Assembly (NCBI RefSeq): GCF_004337985.1
Contig: NC_043742.1
Location: 5,011,259 to 5,075,258, forward strand
DNA length: 64,000 bases
Reading direction: 5' to 3'
Source of the DNA: Pyricularia pennisetigena
Lineage: Eukaryota > Ascomycota > Sordariomycetes > Magnaporthales > Pyriculariaceae
In this document: piece after piece, positions 43,720-55,625 of the stretch
Numbering within the stretch: position 1 is the stretch's first letter
Layout of the letters: every line of letters begins with the position of its first letter
Made by a program: the position numbers and the translations under genes
Notes under the pieces: model-generated
Database searches by the model: none
What the model was told of the DNA's origin: nothing
Seen by the model: only the letters and a program-made list of their open reading frames with translations

Positions 43720-45615
43720 CTACAGCTTGCTGTCTAAGTTTGCCATACTCAACTTCTCCTTGAGGGTGTCCATTGCCTCTTTCTCGATCCTCTTCAGGAG
43801 CACATCGCAAGTCGGGATATCGTGGATCAAGCCAATGACTTGGCCGGCAGTCCAAACCTAGAGGGATTGTCAGACATGCCATGCATGCAGCAAGATGTTT
43901 TGTTCAAAATATTCGGGTGACGAGAACTTACTCCATATTCTGGGTCGCCGTTGATGAATACTTGCTTACCACGCTGGCCGCTCACCAGAGGCGCGAGCTG
44001 GGAGAAGTCACCATTGGCGGTTTTCTCGGCTTTGATGGCTTCCTCGGTGACCTTGTTGCGATAAAGACGGGTGGTGTTGCGGAAGCTGCGCAGAACCAAG
44101 GCGGTGTCGTGCTCGCTGGCACCAACGATGGTCTCCTTGATGTGGTGGTGGATGGGGGCTTCGACGGTGCACATGAAGCGGGTGCCCATGTTGATGCCGC
44201 TAGCGCCCAGGCACAGCGCGGCCGCGAGGCCTTGGCCGTCGGCAAAGCCGCCCGAGGCAATAAACGGAACCTTGAGCTTTTGGCGGGCACGGCTGAGCAG
44301 GATGAAGTTTGTAATGTCCGACTCGCCGACGTGCCTGTCAAACGGCCCACCCCCCCAAACACGGGCTTTCCGTTAGCGGACGGGTCCGGATCTGCTAGGG
44401 GGACACGGGAGGAGCACAGGGCAATACGAGAGAGTCTAGGGAGCAGGATGAAGCCGATTGGGCCGGGTAGCAACATTGGATACTCGCACAGGACTACAGG
44501 CGAATAAAGAACAGGATGCAAGCGTATTTTCTTTTGTGTACTTGTACTCGTGTGAGAATGCACAGGGTGGAGAAGGGTGCGGGTGGGTTGAGCCGTAGTA
44601 TCAAACCAATGTTGGCAAGACGATTCGGGACATCCAGTATGCCGTGCACATCTCGAGATTGAGTAGCAGACGGGACAAACATGGAAACGAACGAACTGGT
44701 GGGCTGTAATGGCCTACACCGCGTCATATCGAGGTCATGCGCTGCTTTGAGGAATGACAGGTGCAAGCAGAAAGAAAAGCAGAGCAACAGAGACAACAAT
44801 GGAACGAAGGAAGAACCAACTTACCCAGCACACTCAAAGCCATCGATGGACAAGAAATCAACACCCATCTTGACGGCACTCTCGGCATGTCTGATGGAGG
44901 TGCACTTGTGAAGCACAATAATGCCAGCCTTCTTGAGGGCGGCAATAACGGGACCAGGGCTGTTACCAGCCGTCTCGACAATTTTGATGCCCTCCTCGAC
45001 CACAACGCGGACGTAGGCAGGGTAGTCTGGCGGGACCATGGACGGCAAGAGGGTCAGGTTGACGCCGAAGGGCTTGTCGGTCATAGTCCTGCACTTGCGG
45101 ATTTCCTCCCGCAAGCCCTCTGGCGTCGGGAAGATGAGGGCCGTAATGATGCCCAGACCACCGGCATTAGAAACGGCGGATGCAAGTGAGGCGTAACCTA
45201 GGCGATCACAGTACCCGGTGTTAGATCAAGTTTTCTCTCGGGCAATTTGTGCTTTTCCTTTTTCTTTTTTTTCTTTTTTCTTCTTTTCTCTTCCACTCTC
45301 ATCTGCCTGTCGTCATCCCCTCTGTGCCACAATGATAGCCTCAGGCTAGCCAGCCGGCTTCGGGCATCCATCTTGATCCACGGCCTAACTGGCAGGATCT
45401 AGGCAAGGGGGCGTGTACAAGAGGGTGGGTGTCAAGATATACATACCAACGTGCATCATTCCGCCCTGCACGACGGGGACTGTTGTTTTTGTCGATCATC
45501 AAGAGGTTGTCAGCCAAAGTGGACCGGTGAAGAGAGTGCATAAGACTTTGGTTTTGCCGTGTCATTGCTCACTCTTGATCCCAAGTTTCCTCGTAAGTTC
45601 GGTGTTGAATGGCAT
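43720..45615 (-). CDS. Nitronate monooxygenase (2-nitropropane dioxygenase family), peroxisomal
   Basis: An FMN enzyme that oxidises nitronates such as propionate-3-nitronate to carbonyls and nitrite. Five exons on minus (45615-45573, 45479-45447, 45197-44825, 44334-43932, 43857-43720) give 329 residues, normal for fungal NMO. Landmarks are LGIKIPVVQGGMMHVG at the N terminus (spliced from two exons), SNAGGLGIIT, the GFECAGHVGESD loop with the family's catalytic His, and a phosphate-binding region PFIASGGFADGQGLAAAL then GINMGTRFMCTVEA. The last residues are NLDSKL, a PTS1 peroxisomal signal. Intron 3 is unusually long (44335-44824, 490 nt) beside the other three (74-249 nt). Convergent with thiolase. 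Confidence 0.92.
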
Positions 45616-46379
45616 CTTGGCTCTATGGTTGGACTGAAGACTTTGAAATTTGCAGCCTCGGAGTGAATCAAAGTGCTTTGCAGACAGGCAGTGTGTATGG
45701 ATGGTTTGATGTATGTGTCTTTTAGAGTACAGCTGACAGAGTATCACCTTAGGTCGTGAGACCTGGAACAAACAATCAGTCGCCTGTGTTGGTATTGCCA
45801 AGTGGTGCAAATAGTTCAGACCCGCAGCCGTGATATATCTTGCTCTTGAGTAACGTTCGTGCCGGGTTGCGTGGAGTAACGCTGTTGTTTCTTTGTCCGT
45901 GTCCGTTGTTGACCTTTGTTTCCGCCGAGCAGCTGAGCCACACGCACCCTCAGGATTTGGTACGGTTGCCGACGGGACCCAGTCTTACAAGCCGAGGTTC
46001 ACGGTCCAGTGTCCGGGCAGAAGTGGGGTCGCGGGGAAACAGCGTCTGGGGTCAGGGGAATGTACCCCAAGTCATGGCAGATAGAGGAGAGTTCTACAGT
46101 AAGTAATACCTACTAGCCTAGACTGGACTAGGTAGGTACCCTCCACTGGGCCCAATTGCTGCTGAAAGGCTTGTAACGGCACAGGTTAGCGTACAAAGAG
46201 AGCCTTGAGGGTCTTGCATGTGCTGCTTATGCTTACTTAGTTCAAGAGAACCACTCCAAATCCGCAATCAACCCTCAGTAGTGCAATGGAGATTTTTGAG
46301 GCTTGACATGGATGGAGCCTTGCTGGCCTGGTTCCGTATTAAAATTTTGAACTCCATATCTTTTGGTACTCTGTCCACA

Positions 46380-46380
<1 letters not shown>

Positions 46381-46411
<31 letters not shown>
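46381..46411. repeat. Poly(A) tract, 31 nt
   Basis: The longest homopolymer in the window. Confidence 0.95.
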
Positions 46412-46413
<2 letters not shown>

Positions 46414-46834
46414 CATTCATCCAGTCAGTTGGAAGCGGCCCGGGCTCCGCGCTGCGGGCTGCCCGACGTTTCTGGCAGGGCAAGTACAATAAAAGCAAGG
46501 TTGTGCCTGCCTCCTAATTCCCAGCTCGCTTCCAGATGCACTTGCTTTCGCATGACGCAGGACGACCTGGACCTGGAACTGGCCCTGGACTTGTACCGAA
46601 CAAAATACTCATTGGTAGCTGTTGTACAAATCATCACCATTTGGACCATTCGGATGTCTTGCCTGTTCGTGTACATCCAACGCATACCTCCATCTCGGCT
46701 GCCTCGCTTCGATATTTGGGCATGCTTGCCGGCATTCACCTGCACATCTGATTATCGATCGCACCACTTGTCAGGTGAATACTGGTTCCTGGACTGTGCT
46801 ATTTCTTCCTCAACCGCCTCGAGCGTGCGTTGAG

Positions 46835-46853
46835 TTTTTTTTTTTTTTTTTTT
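46835..46853. repeat. Poly(T) tract, 19 nt
   Basis: An uninterrupted T run, about 420 nt after the A31 tract, so together they form an inverted A/T pair. Confidence 0.9.
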
Positions 46854-49800
46854 CGTCCTTTTCCCTCATCTACTCTGACTGACTTATTTCTATTCTACCA
46901 CTCGGCTGGCATACATTTTACCTGCCGATGACTGAGGAATGCAGTGATACGTGCCATGGAAACATAAGCTTGTGTCCGCTGTGTCTCGTCAGCCCTGAGA
47001 CAACTGGTACAGACTCGCAAGCTCAATTCACATCCAATGATCAGGCGACTGATCCATTGCTTACCGGAGTCTGGTAACCGCCCAGTCCGGCTTGCGGCAG
47101 AACTAGCCGAGAGCGAATCGTGACGCTCTCAATGTCCAATACAGGGAAGGATATGCATACCTAACTGCTTGCTGACCTGTCCAAGGAATCTATCCCGGAC
47201 CTGAGGTAGATCATCCATCTTGCTTACCTATCTGAGATGGTATCGTACCTGAGCACCTACCAACGGTTTGTTCGTGCCTTGGTATTCCCGCTTGGGCTGG
47301 AATAACGCAGGTGATGAGTTTCCAATACCACTCATTTCACTCATCGATCGCATGATATGGGAGTCGATGCTGCTTTTTGGCTCTTCCATCCGAACTGACG
47401 TGCATTGCTGGTTTTGTCTGTTAAACCTTGCCGTATCTACTTTGCCTTACGTTGGATACCAAAACGTGGTCGAGTTAACTTAACGTGTCGGGGTTGACAC
47501 GATGATGCAAACACTTGCATACAATATTAGCTATAGGAATACGGAGCAACTCGACGAGACACGCATTCACCAAGCACAACGTCGGGCACTTTTCAATGCT
47601 GTCAAAGATACAGGTACTACCAGCTTTACTGTGTTGCCTGCAGTTATTGCGGATACTTTGGTCAAGTTTGCGATATTTTACTACTCACTCAACCCCCGGG
47701 GCTATATTATTTTGTCCAACGATTTTGTCCAACAACACCCTGCGTTTCCTGTATCGGATGGCTTTTGTCATTCCCAGCCATGCACCGTTCCGCCCGTTGT
47801 GCCATTTCTACCTTCCTGGCGGTAGCGAGGCGTGTATCAGCCATGCAACCAGGCCTCAATGATACTTAGGCATGTCATTCTTACTACATTGGGTATTGTT
47901 TGATTTATTTGCTTTTTTTTCCCCTTCCCCTCTGTTTGCGACGCCACCCTGATTGGACCAAGCACATGATTCTGTTCTAGTTCTAGAAGCTGGCCACATG
48001 ATCAATACCAAGGGCGTCGCAGGTCACGCCTCGTAACAAACAACTGATTGTATGAGCGCCACACATAGCTCAGGCTGGCTAGTTTAGCGATCCGGCCAGC
48101 TACTACTTCGTACACTCGCTGCAAGTAGTATTGCAGGGATGCCACATAACGGTGATCTCTTTGTACCCCCGTGAAGGTTTGGTCATTTTATTCTCACGAC
48201 AAGCAGCCGCAACATAGCTATCCTCGCCAGTGGCTGTGCCACTCGCATCTATACCATGTCAGGCGATCAGCCCTGCGCCTAGACATGGCAGCCACCCACC
48301 CACCGATTTGGCTGAGATTGATCCATCTCGGTAGCGAGCAAAGCGAGCCGAGGCGACATAGCCCAGGCTGGGTTCAGCATGTTTAAACATGAGGGCATAC
48401 TGGCATTACAGCATGGGATTTGGTGGACCTTGACGACATCTCATGACCACGCGCTATTTAGCTGCTGGCCAAGAACCGATAGGCCACATGCCTTGAACTC
48501 CCTCGTCGATCTGCAATTGCGGATCAGTTGTGCGGCTATCAGGGGAATTGCTCAATCCTACAAGATGGGAAATATTGATTCAAGATGTAGGAGTGAACAG
48601 GATGGGTGTGAATCACTGCCCTCTCCTGATTGAAAACTATTTGGAGTCCAAGATTACTTGGCCACAGATAAGCACCCTGTCACGATCATGTCCAGCTGTT
48701 TTTAATGATACTCGGGTCCGAACTTCTGCATATCAGCAGTTACTATCAAGCTCCTATGAGAAGGTGGTGTTGATGGATTGCAATCTAGAATCGTCTATGT
48801 CATGGCATCACGTCACTTTCAGTGGCCACCCTCGACATCCTCGACAGCTTTTGACATGGCACAACGAAGGCAACTGGAGATAGTGAGTGTTTGCTATCCA
48901 GCCATCTCATAGGCCCAGAACCCAGGTTCATTGTCGGCAGTGGCGTATCAGCCTCATCGAAAGCGCGAAAGCCAACAAGCTAGGGGCAAATCGTCCCCCT
49001 CCGGCGGGCTAATTGTTCAACTAACCCTAACAAGTTGAAAAGCAACCGCCAATTTGGAACGCTGGGACACTTTCCGGGTTCGGGATGGATTCATGACGAA
49101 CCCTAACCGGCTCCTACTCCCCGCTTGCCAATGTGCCTAGTCAATTTTCAATTGTGCTGACCCGACTCTGTAGGTGCCTACACAGGAAGGACAAAGCAGC
49201 CTTGGCGACTCCCTTCCAGGCCTCTCTACCAGGTCTATGAAACACGTATGCCTACCGTTGGCACCAAGTAAACCGCTTCTCCCTGGGTTTGTATTGTTCT
49301 TCCTTTCGACGGAAATACTTGGCTAGCTGAGGCGTCAAGATCAACTAACCCCTGCCAGGTCCCGAATGGCTCCAAGCCCCACGAAATGAAATCACCACAC
49401 CACACCATCATACTATCTGGTTCAGTTGGGCATTCATCCTAACTGGAAATCTGACGTGGGCAGTCGCTGTCCGCTCTTTCGGGCTGGGCCTCATCGAGAA
49501 TCTGGTGTGCAAGCTTAATGCACGCGTGCACCCTTCAAGAAGTAAAAGGCTTGCACACATAAAATGGTCCCAAAGCACTCTCTTGCAGGGGTTTGCGAGG
49601 TCGACGCTGAGGTGAGCTTTTTTTACCATCACGCACGGAGGTAAGTTGCATGTATCCACATTTGCGATTGTTCGTCCGAGTTTGCGAATGCAAGGCACCC
49701 TTTTCTTGGTTTGGTTTCCAACTGCAATAGTGCGTCTATAGAAAGGATGGGATAAAATAAAATAGACAAAAAAAAAAAAAAGGACAAGGGCAGTCCACCT

Positions 49801-50997
49801 CAGCATATCTGTAATACACTGCGTAAGTAAGTATCCTTGTACCCCTGTCGGCAACTAAACATGTGCGCCACTGCATGCAGTGCAAGTGAGCCAGGGCGGA
49901 CGGCAGCTAAAGTTATTTACCTATTTGATCCGACATAAACGTACATCCGTACATCTCTATCTGTACGTCGCATCTCTTGGTCCTGGCCTACCTCCCGGCA
50001 CGCCTAGGGGGCGCTATTTTCCGGGGCTCAGAATCGTTCCCGCACCTCCGCTTTGAGCAGGGGGGTGTGTGCGTACGTCCACGGTTATTGACCGGTCAGA
50101 GGTTTGCGTTATTTGTTCCGCCCTGAAAGTAGACCTTTAGTTCGTTCGGATGAGGTGCGAACCAGCCCTTACATTCATATGGCACCAAAATGGCCCCAAG
50201 ACATTTGCAATACTTTCCCCAATCATTCGGGGAGGGGAGGACTGATGATCATGGGTCTTTCGGAGGCTCGAGCGAGTGGTTGACCGGAGCTTTTCCTTTT
50301 CAGCGGTACCGGCCTAAAAGAGGGTGTGGGTATATCTCACCATATTTCTGAGACGGGAAAAAGCAACGACATAGACGCCCTATCTTAACGCCAGAAGGGA
50401 AAGAAATCAAAGGAGCAAGACCAAGAGAGACATTACTGGAGACTGACAAGAGGTAGGATGCTTCTTCGTGATCTTCTTTTTTTTCTCTTTTTGTTTCCAC
50501 AAAGAAAAGAAAAAATAGGAAGATTTTTTTTTATTATTCTTTGTTTCTTCAGACCATTTCCCCAGAGCAACTTGATGGCAGAAATATTTCCTTGTTTGCC
50601 TTTCCTTGCCTTAACCGTGTGTGCTGGATGCATTTTCCCGTTTGATCTCGCCAATTGTTCAACGCCGTCGCTGCCGTCTCCGTCCCTCCTGAGCACGCAC
50701 GCAAGCCTTGGGAAACCAAAAACGAACCAGACGTTCCTCGATCATAGCCAGTGGTGAACAAGGAAGCGAAAAAAAACCTCACTCCCGTTGATTTTTCTGG
50801 TCCAACAGGCTTCTTCCACCCGTCGGTCAATCTCTTGCTGCCACATCTTCGGGTATCAGTTCGAAGACTTCCCGCCCGACGATTTGGACCTTGGGCGACT
50901 CCATCTTTTCCCCGTCCACAAAGTGTTATTTTATTTTACTTGATTTTTTTTCCCTCGGTGGTATCTACTTGTTCACAAGTTTCTTGAGATTGCAGCC

Positions 50998-51005
50998 TAT
51001 ATAAG
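50998..51005 (+). promoter_or_regulatory. Possible TATA box of the dsRBD-like gene
   Basis: TATATAAG at 50998-51005, in a strongly pyrimidine-rich context. If used, it implies a 5' leader of roughly 530 nt before the start codon at 51566. Confidence 0.4.
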
Positions 51006-51565
51006 TGCGCCGGCTGCCATCCACTCTTCCCCATCATCCCTTATTTTTTTAGACTCCAACTTAGTCGTCCACAGACTTACATCGTTGTTATTCTGGAAAT
51101 TCATTTTGCGCCTGGCTCTTTGACCACCTCTTGGGGATTCTCAGGGTCCAAGTACCATTAATCATTACCTGTCTTGCACATCTTGTTCGTATCTAGTTCC
51201 CACGCACGCGCCGTTGGCACTAGAGAGATTTTGGCACTGGCGCTTCTTCCCTTCCACACACACCCACGCCCAGGTTGCTGCACCAATAAGCCCGCACACG
51301 CTTTTGCACTCCTGCCTTGCATATATACACTTTATTTAACTCCTTTGATTTCTCATCCTCTGGTCCCTACCTCTTCACCATTGTTCTTGATTATCCCTTT
51401 CGACCTCACTCCTGGTCCTACGCAACAGCGGGACTTGTGACCAGCACAGGCCAGAAAAGTCGAACCGTCAGTGTCGATTTGCTCGTTCCTGCTACCTACT
51501 ATGAAAAGCGAGGAAGACAGGGTCACAAAGATGCCTTCGTCCTCATCAAAGAAGACCAGTACAAC

Positions 51566-52039
51566 ATGGCAGGCAAGGCTCGAGGGTGAGTTCGTCCTTC
51601 TCCCCGCATTTTCGTGGCCAGGTTTCACGGCATAATGCCGCTCCCTGCATTTTTTTTTTGTCTACCACTAGTAAGGCACAGACCGAGTTCGTGATGCTAA
51701 TATCATAGCATCAAAGACGCTTGCAGGGAATTTCAGATCAGCGCCCCAAAATACCAGCTGGTCTCTGATAGGAGAGGTAATGAGACGATAACCCCCAAGC
51801 TATCGTTCGTCCTTGACGAATATAATGAAAGATGAAAGACATTGACTGACTCTCTACCAATAGGTGGTCGTACGGCGTGGTCGAGCCAGGTGACCATCTA
51901 CAATCAAACTCATGCGGCACGCTTTTGGTATGACGGCAAGAATCTTCACAACGCTCGCGAAGACGCTGCCGAGGTGGCCTGGAACTGGCTCACAACTCCG
52001 TCGAGCTCCCCTTCGACCTCCAATACGGCCTCTTGGTGA
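51566..52039 (+). CDS. Small dsRBD-like protein (87 residues)
   Basis: Three exons (51566-51585, 51709-51776, 51864-52039) give an 87-residue protein that is almost only one dsRBD-like fold. GIKDACREFQISAPKYQLV is the alpha1 helix and following loop, SDRRGGRTAWSSQVTIYNQ the beta1-beta2 part, HAARFWYDGKN the beta3 strand and NAREDAAEVAWNWL the second helix. The tail is Ser/Thr-rich. Classic dsRBDs carry a Lys-Lys-x-Ala-Lys cluster at the start of the last helix that contacts dsRNA. Here that site reads AREDAAE, so RNA binding may be weak and the domain may serve protein contacts. Introns: 123 nt and 87 nt. I take the first ATG of the open frame; an additional upstream exon cannot be excluded, because the leader is long. 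Similar small proteins exist in filamentous ascomycetes, but I know of no assigned role. Confidence 0.72.
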
Positions 52040-53787
52040 TCTATGAGACGATTCAATCTTTTGAGGGCCCGCAGCAAAGGGAACAAACACCCACTCCAAG
52101 GATTCGAGCCTGAAAAGATAAAAAACGTCAGCCGATGGACAGACGCCACAGATTCGAATAATCTTTTGACCGGCATCAAAAGCCTTTGAGTTTCTCATTT
52201 TATTTCCTCTAGCTCTTCTCCGTCTACCTTTTCACGAATCTTTGCCCGAAACCTTTCCAGGATATCCAAGGAAACCAAATCGGGAGCAAACGCCAAACAA
52301 ACAAGCAAACAATGTTAGCTTTTCTTCGTTTAAACAGTACAAGCATGCGAATCCCGACATTTCCAGGCGTCAAACTCATTTCCTTACTGTAAAATACCCT
52401 CTTGTGTGATATGGCGTTGGGTCTGGGGGGAAAACAGAGTAAAAAATACAATGTCACCCAGAAAAAAAGAAAAAAAGAAAGAAAAAAAAAAGATCATGGG
52501 CAAACAGGGGCATCTCGCTACGCGGCGACCAAAAAGGAACAGATCGTACGAATAGGACATGGCAAAGATTTTGCGGGCTTTTGGCTGGGTGCGCAACGAA
52601 GCGATTCGGTTTTCTTTGGTTTCTTTCATTAGTTTCTTTGTCGTTCATTTCCTAGTCTTTTGTCTCATTTCATGAGCCACAAACATAATCGCCTTGGAGT
52701 TGGAGTTAATATTGACTATTTACCTCATCTCACGCAATCGTGTCATTCGCTCTTCAAAATTTCAACAAAAAAAAAAAAAAAAAAAAAGATGAACACAGGG
52801 CAGGGCGACTTGGAATCTCTGTAATGGGGTTCTGGCCAAGTAAGTGTCTTTACCAGCTCTACAGTAGATGTGCCGGGTCCGGCTCTTGGATCATGACCGA
52901 GCCTGTCGGACATTCCAGGTACCGTTGATGTTGCCCTGCCAAGCGAGCTTGTTTCCAGTCAAGACTCACAGCAGAGTCTTTGAAGATGATACAAACAAGT
53001 CATCCGTGCAGGGTTAGCTTAGCAACCGGTAGTAGACAGTCAGTTCTAGCTCCAGCTTAGAAAAAGTTGCTCCAACCAAGCGCCCGAGAAGCCGCCAGCC
53101 GCCTTGATCCCCCACAAACAGACAAGATCGACCAAGTCCGCCTGGCTGCCGTAAATTTAGTGATACTGACGAAGAAGAAGGGACCTGTACGGGAGAACAA
53201 AGCGTCGAAGATATAAGTCAATTTCGAGCATTGGTTCAACATCTCTTTTGATTTGCTCCCTTTTTTGGTTGTCGTGATATGCGCGTCTGATCACAGCAGA
53301 ACATAGTTTCGGAGGTGAAAATGGGCTGATTGTCCTAGCTGTACTCGGATGAGGGCGACAGTGAGGACGAATCTTGCAGCTTTTAGCTCAGAGCCTCGGC
53401 CCTTTTTACCCATCAAACATTTCGTCTAATATCAATGGGTAGACATTAGACAGCAGGTACAAACAAGTTCAACGTTTAAATTCTTCACCGATGATGGGAT
53501 GGGATGTGATCAGTGTGGCATGTCCGGTAATCCACACTTTATGGACCCATATTCATCTTGGACCCACATTCCAACAAACTCCGGCCAGGCAAGCCGCACG
53601 TGAGGTCGCGGCCCGTGCTGCTTTGGGCTAAGCCGGATTGGATTGACGAATTGGACTAACTGACGAGGAGTCGACAAATTTCGCGCGACTCCAGTGCAAG
53701 AGGCACGTCTCCGAACATCGCGGCCCCGATCGTCTGTCAGCATATTGCTCCGCGAGCAATACCCACGCCCACCCGCAACGATCAGAC
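52040..53787. other. Intergenic between dsRBD-like and uS7m genes
   Basis: A-rich 3' flank (A21 at 52767-52787, GAAA-type sequence near 52465-52490), then the uS7m promoter. No gene can be supported. Confidence 0.55.
52767..52787. repeat. Poly(A) tract, 21 nt
   Basis: An uninterrupted A run in the intergenic region. Confidence 0.9.
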
Positions 53788-54806
53788 ATGCCGCCAAGGT
53801 TAAACTTCCTAGCCTCTTGCAGGACTTTGGTTCTGCGCCCAAAGAGGCCAGCACCGGCCTCATGGCAGCCGCCACGAGCCCTCTCCTTCATCAGGGGCTA
53901 CGCCGACAACGTCACGCCGCCCCCCCCTTCCTCTTCCAGTGATACTTCACCGGCGACTCCCGAGTCTAGCAATAATGAGGATGATGATATAGTGATTCCT
54001 CTGTCAAGTCTCGACGCAAGCCGGCCGCTTGACGTGAGACCGGCTGAACTTGGCCCGGATATGGACAACGATGAGGCACTTCGGCAGCTCGAGATGATCT
54101 CGTATGGTGTCAATGCCTTTGACCCGCAGGCTGTAGGCCATAAATATGGCGTTCCGGAGCTTCCAATTCCCGACGGAATGCACTTGAAGCACCGCTACAA
54201 TCCCGTGCTGGACCAATGCACAAACCTGCTCATGAGGGACGGAAAGAAGGGCAAGGCTCAAAGGGTCCGTTGACTAAACCCCCGTCCTTCTGCTAAAAAT
54301 GCTGAGATGTCTATGGGAATGATCTGCTAACACGACCGGTAACTCTTCTTTCAATTTAGGATATGAGCATGATTCTCAACTTCCTCCGGACGTTTCCCGC
54401 GCCCCGCAGGACCTCGACGCACCGTCTCATGCCCGGCGCGCCACCCCTTTCTCACCTGCCCCTGGATCCCGTGACGTACTTTACGCTGGCGATCGATTCG
54501 GTGGCGCCGCTGGTCAAGATCCGCAACTTTGCCGGCCTGGCCGGTGGAGGTGTCGCCCTGCCCATCCCCACGCCGCTGCCGGTGCGGGCGCGGCGGCGCA
54601 TAGCGTTCCAGTGGATCCTGGAGAGCGTCAACAAGAAGCCCTCCAAGGGCAGCGGTAGGACGCAGCTCTCGCACAGGATTGCCGAGGAGATCGTGGCCAT
54701 CATCGAAGGCAGGTCGTCGCTTTGGGAGAAGAGGATGCTGCTCCACAAGATGGGCACCACGGCCCGTGCCAACGTGGCAAAGCTGACATCGCCCAGGAGG
54801 AGGTAG
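53788..54806 (+). CDS. rsm7: Mitochondrial small-subunit ribosomal protein uS7m
   Basis: uS7m is the head protein of the mitochondrial 37S subunit and nucleates assembly on the 3' domain of the small rRNA. Two exons (53788-54264, 54360-54806) give 307 residues. Residues 1-40 are an Arg/Ala/Leu/Ser presequence without acids (MPPRLNFLASCRTLVLR). A disordered acidic linker with NNEDDD follows, and the S7 domain starts at about 130. Typical stretches are LTNLLMRDGKKGKAQR-like sequence at the exon 1 end, DMSMILNFLR, VARRRIAFQWIL-like RARRRIAFQWILESV, and KRMLLHKMGTTARAN near the C terminus. The donor GTCCGT is non-consensus but gives a phase-0 join that restores the S7 domain. Firm identity. Confidence 0.92.
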
Positions 54807-55147
54807 TAGGCAACAGGAACTGTGGGATATATGCAGATGGAGATTGGCATGCTGTTACCATCCGAGAGGCTGCGACAAGCTTCCGCCTTTACTTGAAAGT
54901 GATGGCCTGTTGGGATCCCGTATGGACGTCGAAATATCTCTGGTTGCATGCATCACCTATACGTCTATAGAGTGTATAACAATGTACATTTAAAAGCCAA
55001 GTGTCTCAGGGAAACAAAATGATATCATACCAAATGTGAAGCTTTCCTGCTTGTTTTGCCTGCTCCCTACTGATTGGTTGCCTGCAGGCATTTCGTCCCT
55101 CTGTCCCTTTGGCACTTCTTCCTAGTGAACGCATTTGAAACTTTGAC

Positions 55148-55190
55148 AGACTAGACTAGACTAGACTAGACTAGACTAGAGTAGAATGTG
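55148..55190. repeat. CTAGA/AGACT pentanucleotide array
   Basis: About eight tandem CTAGA units (read on plus) with a final degenerate unit, located about 350 nt after the uS7m stop codon. Confidence 0.95.
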
Positions 55191-55604
55191 TTTTCTACCT
55201 AGACAAGTAGGCACCTAGATAAAACCCTCTTGTCACCATCTCACATAGTACCTTGCTACTAGGATAGCTAGATTGGCTACCAAGTCAGCTTTGTTCCCAA
55301 ATATCCATTTCCATCAAGCACAGTGTCAACCGTTGTAGGAGTGCACTGCTACCACTTTATCACACTGTTACCACCATTGTAACGCCAATCATGACAACGG
55401 CTACCTCTATTATTGCTTATTACTATATATAGAGTATACTACGTCAGCTTGCTTCACATGCGCTATGTATTCTTGGTATTGTATCATGTAATTACTATAC
55501 TCCCTGAAGCCTGGAGGCCACCCACCTTTAGAACTTCCGGCCGCAGGATTGTGGAACCACAGTTCATTACGGCGGCAGGCCCCGCACAACGACCCAGTAA
55601 GCCC

Positions 55605-55625
55605 NNNNNCCCCCCCCCCCCCCCC
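55605..55625. other. Assembly gap of five N within a poly(C) run
   Basis: Five undetermined bases at 55605-55609 followed by C16; the true length of this tract is unknown. Confidence 0.95.

Larger units (their letters stand above)
45616..51565. other. Gene-poor region of about 5.9 kb
   Basis: I see no gene I can support. Open frames are all under about 160 codons, overlap on several frames and lack family motifs. The stretch holds A31 at 46381-46411, T19 at 46835-46853, AACCCTAAC-like elements at 49023-49031 and 49099-49108, and a pyrimidine-rich promoter and leader from about 50,450 on. No transposon ORF, terminal repeat or tRNA was found by eye. Confidence 0.5.

Noticed and set aside
47502..47825. 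107-codon ORF in the gene-poor region
   Set aside because: No motif and no supporting splice sites; considered chance.
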